Below the pieces are notes generated by a model. The model was not told the origin of the DNA. It saw only the letters and a program-made list of their open reading frames with translations, and did no database searches. From Pseudomonas viridiflava (GTDB lineage: Bacteria > Pseudomonadota > Gammaproteobacteria > Pseudomonadales > Pseudomonadaceae), in assembly GCF_900601905.1 (NCBI RefSeq), contig NZ_UWFA01000131.1:1-64000 (forward strand): a stretch of DNA of 64,000 nucleotides. The letters run 5' to 3'. A program made the position numbers and the translations under genes. Shown in pieces: positions 16,700-25,129 of this stretch (positions are counted from its first letter, which is position 1; each line of letters starts with the position of its first letter).

Positions 16700-18397
16700 A
16701 TGAGTGATGTTGTCCTGACCGGTTTGGCCAAACAATTGGTGGTCGCCGAGCTTCTTGAGGAAAAGGTGGCGCAGCAGGCTTATCAGCAAGCGCGGCGCGA
16801 CAAGGTTTCACTGATCAGTTATCTGGTGCAAAACCGGCTGGTAAAGGCGCTAACGCTGGCAGAAATGGCATCCGATCAGTTCGGCGTACCGTTTCTGGAC
16901 CTTAATGCAGTGGATAAGGAAGGCCAGCCTAAAGAGCTGGTCAGCGAAAAACTCGTTCGCCAGCATCATGCCCTGCCGTTATGGCGGCGCGGCAACAAGC
17001 TCTATATAGGCATATCAGACCCGACCAGCCACCAAGCGGTCACTGATATCCAATTCAGCACCGGCCTTAATGTTGAAGCCATTCTGGTTGAAGACGACAA
17101 GCTGACGGACGCAATCGAGAGGTTTTTCGACAGCCATAGCTCCTTGAATTCCATTGCCGACGTCGATCTCGACATGGAAAGCCAAGCCGCTGACGAAGTC
17201 AAAGAAACATCCATTGCAGGTCAGGATGACGCCGAAGATGCCCCGGTAGTGCGCTTCGTCAATAAAATGCTGCTGGATGCCATCCGTCTGGGTTCCTCAG
17301 ACCTGCACTTCGAGCCTTATGAAAAGTCGTTCAGGGTGCGATTGCGCACTGACGGGATCCTTCATGAAGTGGCAAAACCGCCGATCAATCTGGCCGGACG
17401 TATTGCCGCGCGCCTGAAGGTCATGGCCGGGCTGGATATCTCCGAGCGCCGCAAGCCTCAAGATGGCCGAGTCAAACTAAGGGTGTCCAAAACCAAGGCC
17501 ATCGACTTCCGCATGAACACCCTGCCCACGTTGTGGGGCGAAAAGATTGTGATGCGGATCCTTGACCCAACCAGCGCGCAAATGGGCATCGACGCGTTGG
17601 GCTACGAGCCGGAACAGAAACAGCTGTATCTGGAGGCACTGAAACAACCCCAAGGGATGATCCTCGTCACTGGCCCGACCGGCTCGGGTAAAACCGTTTC
17701 GTTGTACACCGGGCTGAATATTCTCAATACCGTGGACATCAATATCTCGACCGCCGAAGACCCGGTAGAAATCAACCTGGAGGGCATCAACCAGGTCAAC
17801 GTCAATCCGCGTCAAGGAATGGACTTTTCCCAGGCCCTTCGGGCATTTCTGCGTCAGGATCCCGACGTGATCATGGTCGGCGAGATCCGAGATCTGGAAA
17901 CAGCCGAAATCGCCATCAAGGCTTCGCAGACCGGGCACATGGTGCTGTCGACGCTGCACACCAACAGCGCTGCAGAAACCCTGACCCGCTTGCATCATAT
18001 GGGTGTCGCAGCCTTTAACATCGCCACCGCCATCAACCTGATCATTGCCCAGCGTCTGGCGCGCAAACTGTGCCCGCACTGCAAGAAAGAAGCGGACATC
18101 CCTCGGGAAACCCTGATCAAGGAAGGTTTCCCGCAAGACAGGATCGGCACTTTCAAGATATATACGCCCGTGGGCTGTGACCAGTGCAATGGCGGCTATA
18201 AAGGCCGAGTGGGGATATACGAAGTGGTGAAGAAGACGCCGGAACTGGAACGCATCATTATGGAAGAAGGCAACTCGCTGGATATTTCCATTCAGATGCG
18301 CAAAGACGGGTTCAACGATTTACGCACTTCGGGGCTGATCAAAGCCATGCAAGGCATCACCAGTCTTGAAGAAGTCAACCGCGTGACCAAGGATTGA
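16700..18397 (+). CDS. pilB: Type IV pilus extension ATPase
   Basis: PilB is the hexameric cytoplasmic ATPase that powers pilus extension through PilC. The 565 residues comprise an N-terminal GSPII_E/MshEN-type domain (about 1-150) and the secretion ATPase core. Walker A is GPTGSGKT at 325-332; the Asp box and Walker B (DPDVIMVGEIRD) and His box (TGHMVLSTLHTNSA) follow. A zinc tetracysteine is C458, C461, C493, C496. Stop overlaps nothing; pilC ATG begins three bases after the pilB stop. It starts the operon pilB-pilC-pilD-coaE-yacG. Confidence 0.97.
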   Translation: MSDVVLTGLAKQLVVAELLEEKVAQQAYQQARRDKVSLISYLVQNRLVKALTLAEMASDQFGVPFLDLNAVDKEGQPKELVSEKLVRQHHALPLWRRGNKLYIGISDPTSHQAVTDIQFSTGLNVEAILVEDDKLTDAIERFFDSHSSLNSIADVDLDMESQAADEVKETSIAGQDDAEDAPVVRFVNKMLLDAIRLGSSDLHFEPYEKSFRVRLRTDGILHEVAKPPINLAGRIAARLKVMAGLDISERRKPQDGRVKLRVSKTKAIDFRMNTLPTLWGEKIVMRILDPTSAQMGIDALGYEPEQKQLYLEALKQPQGMILVTGPTGSGKTVSLYTGLNILNTVDINISTAEDPVEINLEGINQVNVNPRQGMDFSQALRAFLRQDPDVIMVGEIRDLETAEIAIKASQTGHMVLSTLHTNSAAETLTRLHHMGVAAFNIATAINLIIAQRLARKLCPHCKKEADIPRETLIKEGFPQDRIGTFKIYTPVGCDQCNGGYKGRVGIYEVVKKTPELERIIMEEGNSLDISIQMRKDGFNDLRTSGLIKAMQGITSLEEVNRVTKD

Positions 18398-18399
18398 GC

Positions 18400-19617
18400 A
18401 TGGCCAGCAAAGCAGCAAAAGTCATTGTTTACACTTGGGAAGGCACTGACAAACAAGGCGCGAAAACCATCGGCGAAATGAGCGGCCATAACCCGGCGCT
18501 GATCAAGGCACAGTTGCGCAAACAGGGCATCAACCCCACCAAAGTGCGCAAGAAGCCTGTATCGCTGTTTGGCCAGGGCAAGGCAGTCAAGCCACTGGAC
18601 ATTGCTTTTTTCACCCGGCAGATGTCGACCATGATGAAGGCGGGCGTCCCGTTATTACAGTCATTCGACATCATTATCGATGGTGCGGAAAACCCCAACA
18701 TGCGCAAGCTTATCGAGGAGCTTCGCGATGATGTGGCAGCGGGTAATAGCTTCGCTGTGGCCTTGAGAAAAAGGCCGCGCTATTTCGACGAGCTGTACTG
18801 CAACCTGGTCAGCGCTGGCGAGCAGTCCGGAGCACTTGAGACGCTGCTGGCTCGGGTTGCGACGTATAAGGAGAAAACCGAGGCGCTTAAATCCAAGATC
18901 AAGAAAGCCATGACTTACCCGATTGCGGTAATGATTGTCGCGCTCATCGTCACCGGTATTCTGCTGATCAAGGTGGTCCCTCAATTCCAGCAAGTTTTTT
19001 CCAGTTTTGGTGCAGAACTCCCGCTGTTCACCCAGATGGTGGTCGGGCTTTCCGAGTTCACCCAAAAATGGTGGCTGGGAATTCTCGGCGCCATTATCGC
19101 CAGCGTATATGCGTTCAAACACCTCAATAAAACCTCCGTTGAGTTCAGAAACCGCAAAGACCGATTCCTGCTCAAAGTACCGATTGTGGGACCACTGATC
19201 TATAAATCGTCGGTGGCCCGTTTCGCTCGGACCCTTGCAACTACCTTTGCTGCCGGCGTCCCGTTGGTCGAAGCACTGGAATCAGTTGCTGGCGCTACCG
19301 GTAACGTGGTTTTCCGCAATGCGGTGAATAAGGTCAAGAATGACGTCGCAACGGGTATGCAGTTGAACTACTCGATGCGCAGTACTGGGGTCTTTCCTTC
19401 GCTTGCGATTCAGATGACCGCCATCGGGGAAGAGTCAGGTGCGCTGGACACGATGCTGGACAAGGTCGCGACTTACTATGAGGACGAAGTCGACAACATG
19501 GTTAACAGCATGACCAGTTTGATGGAACCGATCATCATGGCCTTCCTCGGTGTTGTGGTCGGCGGTCTAGTGCTTGCCATGTACCTGCCCATCTTCCAGC
19601 TTGGAAACGCCATCTAA
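18400..19617 (+). CDS. pilC: Type IV pilus platform protein
   Basis: PilC is the inner-membrane platform that couples PilB rotation to pilin insertion. The 405-residue protein, starting at ATG 18400 (MASKAAKVIVYTWEG), has two repeated T2SSF domains, each with a cytoplasmic helical bundle and a membrane part (MTYPIAVMIVALIVTGILLI; WWLGILGAIIASVYAF; IIMAFLGVVVGGLVLAMYLP). The motif GVPL occurs in both halves. It sits two bases before pilD. An in-frame TTG six bases upstream is possible but overlaps pilB and is less likely. Confidence 0.96.
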   Translation: MASKAAKVIVYTWEGTDKQGAKTIGEMSGHNPALIKAQLRKQGINPTKVRKKPVSLFGQGKAVKPLDIAFFTRQMSTMMKAGVPLLQSFDIIIDGAENPNMRKLIEELRDDVAAGNSFAVALRKRPRYFDELYCNLVSAGEQSGALETLLARVATYKEKTEALKSKIKKAMTYPIAVMIVALIVTGILLIKVVPQFQQVFSSFGAELPLFTQMVVGLSEFTQKWWLGILGAIIASVYAFKHLNKTSVEFRNRKDRFLLKVPIVGPLIYKSSVARFARTLATTFAAGVPLVEALESVAGATGNVVFRNAVNKVKNDVATGMQLNYSMRSTGVFPSLAIQMTAIGEESGALDTMLDKVATYYEDEVDNMVNSMTSLMEPIIMAFLGVVVGGLVLAMYLPIFQLGNAI

Positions 19618-19619
19618 CC

Positions 19620-20492
19620 ATGCTCATCCTCGACCTCCTGGCCAGCTCCCCGCTGGCCTTTGTTTTATCGGCGCTGATCCTTGGCTTGCTGGTCGGCAGT
19701 TTCCTCAACGTGCTGGTCTATCGCCTGCCGATCATGATGGAGCGTGACTGGAAGGTTCAGTCCCGTGACATGCTCGGCCTGCCTGCCGAGGCGCAAGGCG
19801 AAACCTTCAACCTGATCCTGCCCCACTCACGCTGCCCGAACTGCGCGCACCAGATCCGTCCATGGGAGAACCTGCCGGTCGTCAGTTACCTGCTGTTGCG
19901 CGGCAAGTGTTCCAGCTGCAAAACCCCGATCAGCAAGCGCTACCCGCTGGTGGAGCTGGCGTGTGGTTTGCTGTCCGGGTTTGTTGCCTGGCACTTCGGT
20001 TTCGGCTGGCCCGCAGCGGCGATGCTGTTGCTCAGCTGGGGCCTGCTGGCCATGAGTCTGATTGATGCCGACCACCAATTGCTGCCGGATTCGTTAGTGT
20101 TGCCGCTGCTGTGGATCGGGCTGATCGTCAATTCGTTTGGCCTGTTCACGACGCTGGGCGATGCGCTCTGGGGTGCGGTGGCGGGTTATCTGACGTTGTG
20201 GACGGTGTTCTGGCTGTTCAAGCTGATCACCGGCAAGGAAGGCATGGGCTATGGCGACTTCAAGTTGCTGGCCATGCTCGGCGCCTGGGGTGGCTGGCAG
20301 ATCCTGCCGCTGACCATTCTGTTGTCTTCGCTGGTGGCCGCGGTGCTCGGTGTGATCACCTTGCGCTTGCGCAATGCCGAAACCAGCACGCCAATCCCCT
20401 TTGGTCCTTATCTGGCCATCGCGGGCTGGATCGCTTTGCTCTGGGGTGGTCAAATAACCGACTCTTATATGCACTTCGCCGGTTTCAGATGA
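19620..20492 (+). CDS. pilD: Prepilin peptidase / N-methyltransferase
   Basis: PilD cleaves prepilins and pseudopilins after the leader glycine and methylates the new N terminus, on the inner face of the inner membrane. In this 290-residue protein the zinc-binding cysteines are C72, C75, C97 and C100, and the two catalytic aspartates D149 (LIDADH) and D213 (GYGDFK), numbering identical to P. aeruginosa PilD. Several membrane segments follow the cysteine domain. It should process PilA and the minor pilins at 38-44 kb. Its stop overlaps the coaE start (ATGA). Confidence 0.97.
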   Translation: MLILDLLASSPLAFVLSALILGLLVGSFLNVLVYRLPIMMERDWKVQSRDMLGLPAEAQGETFNLILPHSRCPNCAHQIRPWENLPVVSYLLLRGKCSSCKTPISKRYPLVELACGLLSGFVAWHFGFGWPAAAMLLLSWGLLAMSLIDADHQLLPDSLVLPLLWIGLIVNSFGLFTTLGDALWGAVAGYLTLWTVFWLFKLITGKEGMGYGDFKLLAMLGAWGGWQILPLTILLSSLVAAVLGVITLRLRNAETSTPIPFGPYLAIAGWIALLWGGQITDSYMHFAGFR

Positions 20493-21112
20493 CCCAAGCT
20501 GCTTTCAAACCCTGGATTCTTGGCCTCACAGGCGGCATTGGCAGCGGTAAAAGTGCCGCCGCGCAGTGCTTTATCGACCTGGGCATTCACGTGGTGGATG
20601 CCGACCATGCCGCCCGCTGGGTGGTTGAACCGGGTCGCCCTGCCCTGCAGTTGATTGCCGATCACTTCGGCCCGACGGTGCTGCAGAACGATGGCACGCT
20701 CAATCGCACGGCTTTGCGCGGGCTGATCTTCGAGGACGCTGAACAGCGCCGCTGGCTTGAAGCCCTGTTGCATCCGCTGATTGGTCAGGAAATCCGTCGC
20801 GATCTGGCCAGCGCCACATCGCCCTACGCGATTCTGGTCTCGCCGCTGCTGATCGAGTCCGGCCAATGGAAAATGGCCCGACGCATTCTGGTGATCGATG
20901 CGCCGCAGCACTTGCAAGTGGAACGCACCATGCTGCGCGACCACTCAAGCCAGGAGCAGGTCCAGGCGATTCTCAAGGCCCAGGCCAGTCGTGAAGACCG
21001 ATTGAGTCGCGCCGACGATGTGCTGGTCAATGACCGTGACACCGCCTGGCTGCGAAGCGAAGTCGAGCGTCTGCACCACTACTATTTAACTTTATCCGGA
21101 GAACAGGCATGA
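20489..21112 (+). CDS. coaE: Dephospho-CoA kinase
   Basis: CoaE phosphorylates the 3' hydroxyl of dephospho-CoA with ATP, the last step of coenzyme A synthesis. The 207-residue enzyme has the P-loop GGIGSGKS at residues 15-22, VVDADHAAR and the lid region RTMLRDHSS. Its ATG overlaps the pilD stop and its own stop overlaps yacG, so all are translated from one message. The pilD-coaE-yacG order is common in gamma-proteobacteria, and does not imply a pilus role. Confidence 0.96.
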   Translation: MTQAAFKPWILGLTGGIGSGKSAAAQCFIDLGIHVVDADHAARWVVEPGRPALQLIADHFGPTVLQNDGTLNRTALRGLIFEDAEQRRWLEALLHPLIGQEIRRDLASATSPYAILVSPLLIESGQWKMARRILVIDAPQHLQVERTMLRDHSSQEQVQAILKAQASREDRLSRADDVLVNDRDTAWLRSEVERLHHYYLTLSGEQA

Positions 21113-21321
21113 GCACACCCTCGAGCCAACCAACAACCGTCGACTGCCCAACCTGCGGCGCCCCCGTGGAATGGAGCGCCGCCAGCCCTGCACGGCCGTT
21201 CTGCTCCGAACGCTGCAAGCTGATCGACCTGGGCGCCTGGGCCTCTGAAGAGCACGCCATTCCGGTCAGCCCGGATGCCGAAGACGAGCTATTCTCCGGG
21301 GATTTTCCTGAGCGGCATTGA
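21109..21321 (+). CDS. yacG: DNA gyrase inhibitor YacG (zinc-binding)
   Basis: YacG is a small zinc protein that binds GyrB and inhibits gyrase in E. coli. The 70 residues include the four zinc cysteines C13, C16, C32 and C36 (CPTCG ... CSERCK), followed by [15 protein letters not shown], the conserved strip. The tail is acidic. ATGA overlap with coaE. It is the last gene of the pilBCD transcript. Confidence 0.95.
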   Translation: MSTPSSQPTTVDCPTCGAPVEWSAASPARPFCSERCKLIDLGAWASEEHAIPVSPDAEDELFSGDFPERH

Positions 21322-21410
21322 TCGAAAAGATACCGACGCCTCCCTGCTCTATCTATTTGCTCATCGACAAACGCGGCCTCTGCAGGAGATCCCGCAGCAA
21401 ACATAGGACC

Positions 21411-21493
21411 CTGTAGGAGCGCGCTTGCCCGCGATGCAGCCAGCGCGGTCTGCATGTCACACCGCGTTATCGTTCATCGAGGACAAGCGCGTA
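21411..21493. repeat. Decayed REPIN
   Basis: A good left arm CTGTAGGAGCGCGCTTGCCC is followed by GCGCGGTCTGCATGTCACACCGCG. The right arm (GAGGACAAGCGCG) is badly eroded. It occupies the middle of the 223-base gap after yacG. Confidence 0.6.
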
Positions 21494-21544
21494 ACTAAAG
21501 GAAAAGCCATTTCAATGCCTCGGGGAAGATGAGCCGCGCGCCGA

Positions 21545-22012
21545 TCATGGTTTCTCAAGTGCCTCGCGCAATGCGTCAGGGCCGTTGAACTCACGTCGGT
21601 CAACCAGCTTGCCGTCTTTGAGCTGCAGCCACTGAACGGCGGCTGCATCACCGCCGTAACCTGGCGCGATCTGCGCTTCGCGGTCCAGGGCTACCCGATA
21701 GGAGTAGACCTTACGCATCTTTGGCACGGCGAAAAATTTGGTGACGTAGGCAGGCATCGGTTCGATATTGGCGATGAACACGGTTTTGCGGGCCTCAAGA
21801 AAGCCTTTGGGTTTGTCCTTGAGGGCCTTTTCCATGATCTTGCCCGCGCTCATGCTGCTGGCGACCAGAATGGTCTGGGTGTTAGGCGGGTCCATGACGT
21901 ACGGCTCGTCGAACTGATCGAACAGGCTCCAGGGCGGCAGCGAGTCGCCGATCTCGATCGCCTGGGCAGCAAACGGCAATAAGCTCAACAGCAGAAGGGT
22001 CCAGAGTTTCAA
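21545..22012 (-). CDS. Periplasmic protein of unknown function, thioredoxin-like
   Basis: A 155-residue protein with a clear Sec signal peptide (MKLWTLLLLSLLPFAAQA, cut near residue 18). The mature part begins IEIGDSLPPWSLFDQFDEPY, a pattern seen at the start of peroxiredoxin/thioredoxin-like and YtfJ-like proteins, but there is no Cys and so no redox centre. Closing segment QWLQLKDGKLVDRREFNGPD fits the same fold. It lies opposite to the flanking genes. Function unknown; a redox enzyme or dehydrogenase label would be wrong on motif grounds. Confidence 0.75.
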   Translation of the reverse strand: MKLWTLLLLSLLPFAAQAIEIGDSLPPWSLFDQFDEPYVMDPPNTQTILVASSMSAGKIMEKALKDKPKGFLEARKTVFIANIEPMPAYVTKFFAVPKMRKVYSYRVALDREAQIAPGYGGDAAAVQWLQLKDGKLVDRREFNGPDALREALEKP

Positions 22013-22094
22013 GGGTGCAATGCTCCCGGATGAATGCGTGGGCGGACACGATAGCTGAAATCAGCCGGAGATTGGTTGATCCAGGCGGGGTGGG

Positions 22095-22182
22095 GTGGGA
22101 GCGGTGCTTGCCCGCGATAAGGTTTCGGTGCTCTATCTGTAAAAACGAGGTGGCCTTATCGCGGGCAACGACCGCTCCCATA
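22095..22182. repeat. REPIN between divergent genes
   Basis: Arms GTGGGAGCGGTGCTTGCCCG and GCGGGCAACGACCGCTCCCA with inner CGATAAGG/CCTTATCG also inverted. It lies in the 239-base gap between the periplasmic protein and the DUF1780 gene. An open frame reading through it into DUF1780 is not a real N-terminal extension. Confidence 0.8.
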
Positions 22183-22251
22183 GGTTCATCAACAGCCATT
22201 AGCAGCACTCCTGCTTCCAGTCACCCCGATTTGGACGCTAAGCTTGGCCTT

Positions 22252-22881
22252 ATGGATGACTCAGACTACTTGCGCCTGCTCACGATCCAGGCCGAACAAG
22301 CCAACGCGTTTCTTTCCAATGCGCGCAAGTGGGAGCGTGAGCGATGGGTTTGTCAGCGATTGCTGCAAGGCCTGAACATCCCTCACCGCAACGAAGACTT
22401 CGCTGCGGCCGGGCAGGAACCGCCGGATGTGCTGTTTCGAGATGCCTGTTTCGAGGTATTTTTCGTGCTCGACGAAGGGCGTCGCCTCAATGACGAATGG
22501 CGCGAAGAGCTCGCCCGTCGCCGTGGCGCGTTTTCCTTGAGTCAACTGGTACGCCGCGAAGCCAAGCCCAAACGCATCCCGGCCTCTGAACTGCTGCAAC
22601 GCCTGGCGCCGACCTTGCGCAAGAAAGCGCACAACTATCAGGAGCGCGGCCTGGACCTGGGTGAGCTGGACATCATTGCCTTCGCCAGTCTCAAGCGCGA
22701 AGTGCTGGACCTCAACAGCCACTTCCCGCCGCCCACCGAATACCTTCGCCAGGGCTGGCGCTCGTTGTCACTGGTCGGACCTACATTTGCCCGAGTGCTG
22801 TTTGCCCACCCGGATGCACCGGATTTCCTGCGGACCAACCTGGGTCGCAGTGTCGTTTTTGACGTTGGAATCAGCTTATGA
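22252..22881 (+). CDS. DUF1780 domain protein
   Basis: A 209-residue protein starting MDDSDYLRLLTIQAEQANAF. It matches the DUF1780 family of pseudomonads, whose fold resembles nucleases of the PD-(D/E)XK type in my recollection; the segment PPDVLFRDACFEVFFVLDEGRR could hold a D...E-x-F remnant, but no activity is established. The stop overlaps the start of the MOSC gene (ATGA), so the pair is translated together. No signal peptide. Start chosen at 22252 because upstream sequence is REPIN. Confidence 0.82.
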   Translation: MDDSDYLRLLTIQAEQANAFLSNARKWERERWVCQRLLQGLNIPHRNEDFAAAGQEPPDVLFRDACFEVFFVLDEGRRLNDEWREELARRRGAFSLSQLVRREAKPKRIPASELLQRLAPTLRKKAHNYQERGLDLGELDIIAFASLKREVLDLNSHFPPPTEYLRQGWRSLSLVGPTFARVLFAHPDAPDFLRTNLGRSVVFDVGISL

Positions 22882-23387
22882 GCCCCTTGCAGGAACTGCT
22901 GGCCGATGTGCCGCAAACCGGCCGCGTGCGCTGGATTGGTGTACGCCCGGAATCCCGTGGCGAGATGGTCGAACTGGAGGCTGTGGAAGCCCGCCGCGAA
23001 GCAGGTCTGACGGGCGATCACGCTCGCCCAGGCCCACGCAATGCGCGGCAGGTGACGCTGATTCAGTGGGAACATCTGCCGGTGGTCGCCTCATTGCTGA
23101 GCCGCCCCGCCGATCAACCCATCGTGCCTCAGGACCTGCGGCGCAATCTGGTGATCAGCGGCATCAACCTGTTCAGCCTCAAGGGCCGTCGCTTCAGGAT
23201 CGGCCAGGCGATTCTGGAAACCACCGGCTGGTGCCAGCCGTGCGCTCGGCTTGAGCAGCGGCTGGGTCACGGGACGTTTCAAGCGGTACGCGGGCATGGC
23301 GGAATCACTGCACGAGTGATACAAAGCGGAATCATTCGTCTTGATGACGCTTTGCGTGTCGAACCGCTGGAGCTGATCGTCGAATAA
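22878..23387 (+). CDS. MOSC domain protein
   Basis: A 169-residue stand-alone MOSC protein; MOSC domains bind a molybdenum- or sulfur-carrying group through a conserved Cys. Motifs seen are GLTGDHARPGPRNARQVTLI near residues 45-60, PQDLRRNLVISGINL, and GWCQPCARLEQRLG, where the Cys pair holds the likely active cysteine. Related YiiM/YuaD proteins reduce N-hydroxylated compounds with a molybdenum cofactor. Overlaps DUF1780 and is followed 23 bases later by a DUF3094 gene. Confidence 0.87.
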   Translation: MSPLQELLADVPQTGRVRWIGVRPESRGEMVELEAVEARREAGLTGDHARPGPRNARQVTLIQWEHLPVVASLLSRPADQPIVPQDLRRNLVISGINLFSLKGRRFRIGQAILETTGWCQPCARLEQRLGHGTFQAVRGHGGITARVIQSGIIRLDDALRVEPLELIVE

Positions 23388-23410
23388 TCATCCTCTTTTA
23401 CGAGGCTGCC

Positions 23411-23584
23411 ATGTCCAGTCGCCTGAACCCTGAAGACCAGAAGCGTGTCGAAGAGTACCTGCAAGCCCCTCAGCATCAAGTCGAGCGCCGACCTTTCCGG
23501 CCGTGGCTGCTCCTGATCGTGGTGCTCGCCGTGGTGATTGCCCTGGGCCTGTTGAGCCGACTGTTGAGTTATCTGACGCTATGA
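23411..23584 (+). CDS. DUF3094 small membrane protein
   Basis: A 57-residue protein: hydrophilic N terminus (MSSRLNPEDQKRVEEYLQAP), a basic stretch RRPFRPW and one membrane helix (LLLIVVLAVVIALGLLSRLL). It fits the DUF3094 family of short single-span proteins found in Pseudomonas beside MOSC and ndh genes. Predicted N-in membrane anchor; no known function. Codon use and a ribosome site (CGAGGCTGCC) support it moderately. Confidence 0.8.
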   Translation: MSSRLNPEDQKRVEEYLQAPQHQVERRPFRPWLLLIVVLAVVIALGLLSRLLSYLTL

Positions 23585-23653
23585 GCAGCACTTGGGCGCT
23601 CGCGAAGATCGACTCCGTCTCCCTGAATTCCTTAAACCTTATGAGATATCCCT

Positions 23654-24952
23654 ATGACTCATCGTATTGTCATCGTTGGCGGCGGCGCCGGCGGTCTGGA
23701 GCTGGCCACCAGCCTGGGTAAAACCCTGGGCAAGAAAGGCAAGGCCAGCGTGACGCTGGTCGACGCCAACCTGACGCACATCTGGAAACCATTGCTCCAC
23801 GAAGTGGCGGCGGGCTCGCTCAACTCCTATGAAGACGAGCTGAACTACGTGGCGCAGGCCAAGTGGAACCACTTCCAGTTCCAGCTCGGCCGCATGACCG
23901 GTCTGGACCGCGCAGCGCGTCAGATTCATCTGGCCGCGACCCTGGATGAACAGGGCCTGGAACTGGTTCCGGCACGCAGCCTGGAATATGACTCGCTGGT
24001 AATCGCCGTCGGCAGCACGACCAACGATTTCAACACCCTGGGCGCAGCCGAGCATTGCCTGTTTCTGGACAGCCGCGTGCAGGCCGAGAAATTCCATCAG
24101 CAACTGCTCAACCACTACCTGCGCGCTCACGCGGGGCAAGCTGATGGCACCGAGGAAATCACTGTGGCGATTGTCGGCGCCGGGGCAACCGGGGTCGAAC
24201 TGGCCGCCGAACTGCACAACGCTGCCCACGAACTGGCCGCTTACGGGCTGGGCCGGATCAAGCCTGAGAACCTGCGCATTACCGTGATCGAAGCGGGCCC
24301 GCGGGTGTTGCCTGCCCTGCCGGAACGCATCGGCGGGCCTGTGCATAAAACCCTGGAAAAGCTCGGCGTGACGGTGTTGACCAACGCGGCCGTCAGCGAA
24401 GTGACCGCCGACACGCTGATCACCGCCAGTGGCCAGGTCATCCCCGCGCAGCTGAAGGTCTGGGCGGCAGGCATTCGGGCACCAGGCTTCCTGCAGGACA
24501 TCGACGGCCTGGAAACCAATCGCATCAATCAGCTGCAAGTACGCACCACGTTGCAGACTACCCGCGATGACAACATTTTTGCCTTTGGCGATTGCGCGGC
24601 CTGCCCGCAGAAAGGCTCGGACCGCAATGTGCCGCCACGGGCCCAGGCGGCGCACCAGCAGGCGTCTTTGCTGGTGAAATCGCTGCGCCAGCGCATTGAA
24701 GGCAAGGCCTTGTCGGAATACAAATACACCGACTACGGCTCGCTCATCTCGCTGTCCAAGTTCTCGGCAGTGGGTAACCTGATGGGCAACCTGACCGGCA
24801 GTGTGATGCTCGAAGGCTGGCTGGCGCGGATGTTTTACGTGTCCCTCTACCGCATGCACCAGATGGCCCTTTACGGTACCTTCCGCACCCTGATGCTGAT
24901 GCTCGGCAGCCGCATCGGCAAAGGCACCGAACCGCGCATGAAGCTGCATTGA
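23654..24952 (+). CDS. ndh: Type II NADH dehydrogenase
   Basis: Ndh transfers electrons from NADH to ubiquinone on the inner face of the membrane without proton pumping. The 432-residue flavoprotein has the FAD Rossmann motif IVGGGAGGLELA at the N terminus, the NADH-binding motif IVGAGATGVELAAEL near residue 175, the quinone/FAD segment FAFGDCAACP and a C-terminal amphipathic membrane-binding region rich in aromatic residues (GWLARMFYVSLYRMHQ). RBS lies in TTATGAGATATCCCT. It likely supports aerobic respiration together with complex I or Nqr elsewhere. Confidence 0.94.
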   Translation: MTHRIVIVGGGAGGLELATSLGKTLGKKGKASVTLVDANLTHIWKPLLHEVAAGSLNSYEDELNYVAQAKWNHFQFQLGRMTGLDRAARQIHLAATLDEQGLELVPARSLEYDSLVIAVGSTTNDFNTLGAAEHCLFLDSRVQAEKFHQQLLNHYLRAHAGQADGTEEITVAIVGAGATGVELAAELHNAAHELAAYGLGRIKPENLRITVIEAGPRVLPALPERIGGPVHKTLEKLGVTVLTNAAVSEVTADTLITASGQVIPAQLKVWAAGIRAPGFLQDIDGLETNRINQLQVRTTLQTTRDDNIFAFGDCAACPQKGSDRNVPPRAQAAHQQASLLVKSLRQRIEGKALSEYKYTDYGSLISLSKFSAVGNLMGNLTGSVMLEGWLARMFYVSLYRMHQMALYGTFRTLMLMLGSRIGKGTEPRMKLH

Positions 24953-25129
24953 TGGTTTCAGCCTTGCGATAACGTCTCGATGGCGACCAGCCAGTGCATC
25001 GCCATCGTGACCGACTGCTGCGCATCCACTCACTGACCCACCTGTGAACCGCGTCGCAGAGCACCCAACGTTGACAAGGTTATTAGCCCCAGACGATCAT
25101 TCCCGCCGAACCGGACCTGGAAGTTGGTG

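Noticed and set aside
22015..22251. N-terminal extension of the DUF1780 protein
   Set aside because: The extra residues translate a REPIN; the conserved part begins at MDDSDYLRL.
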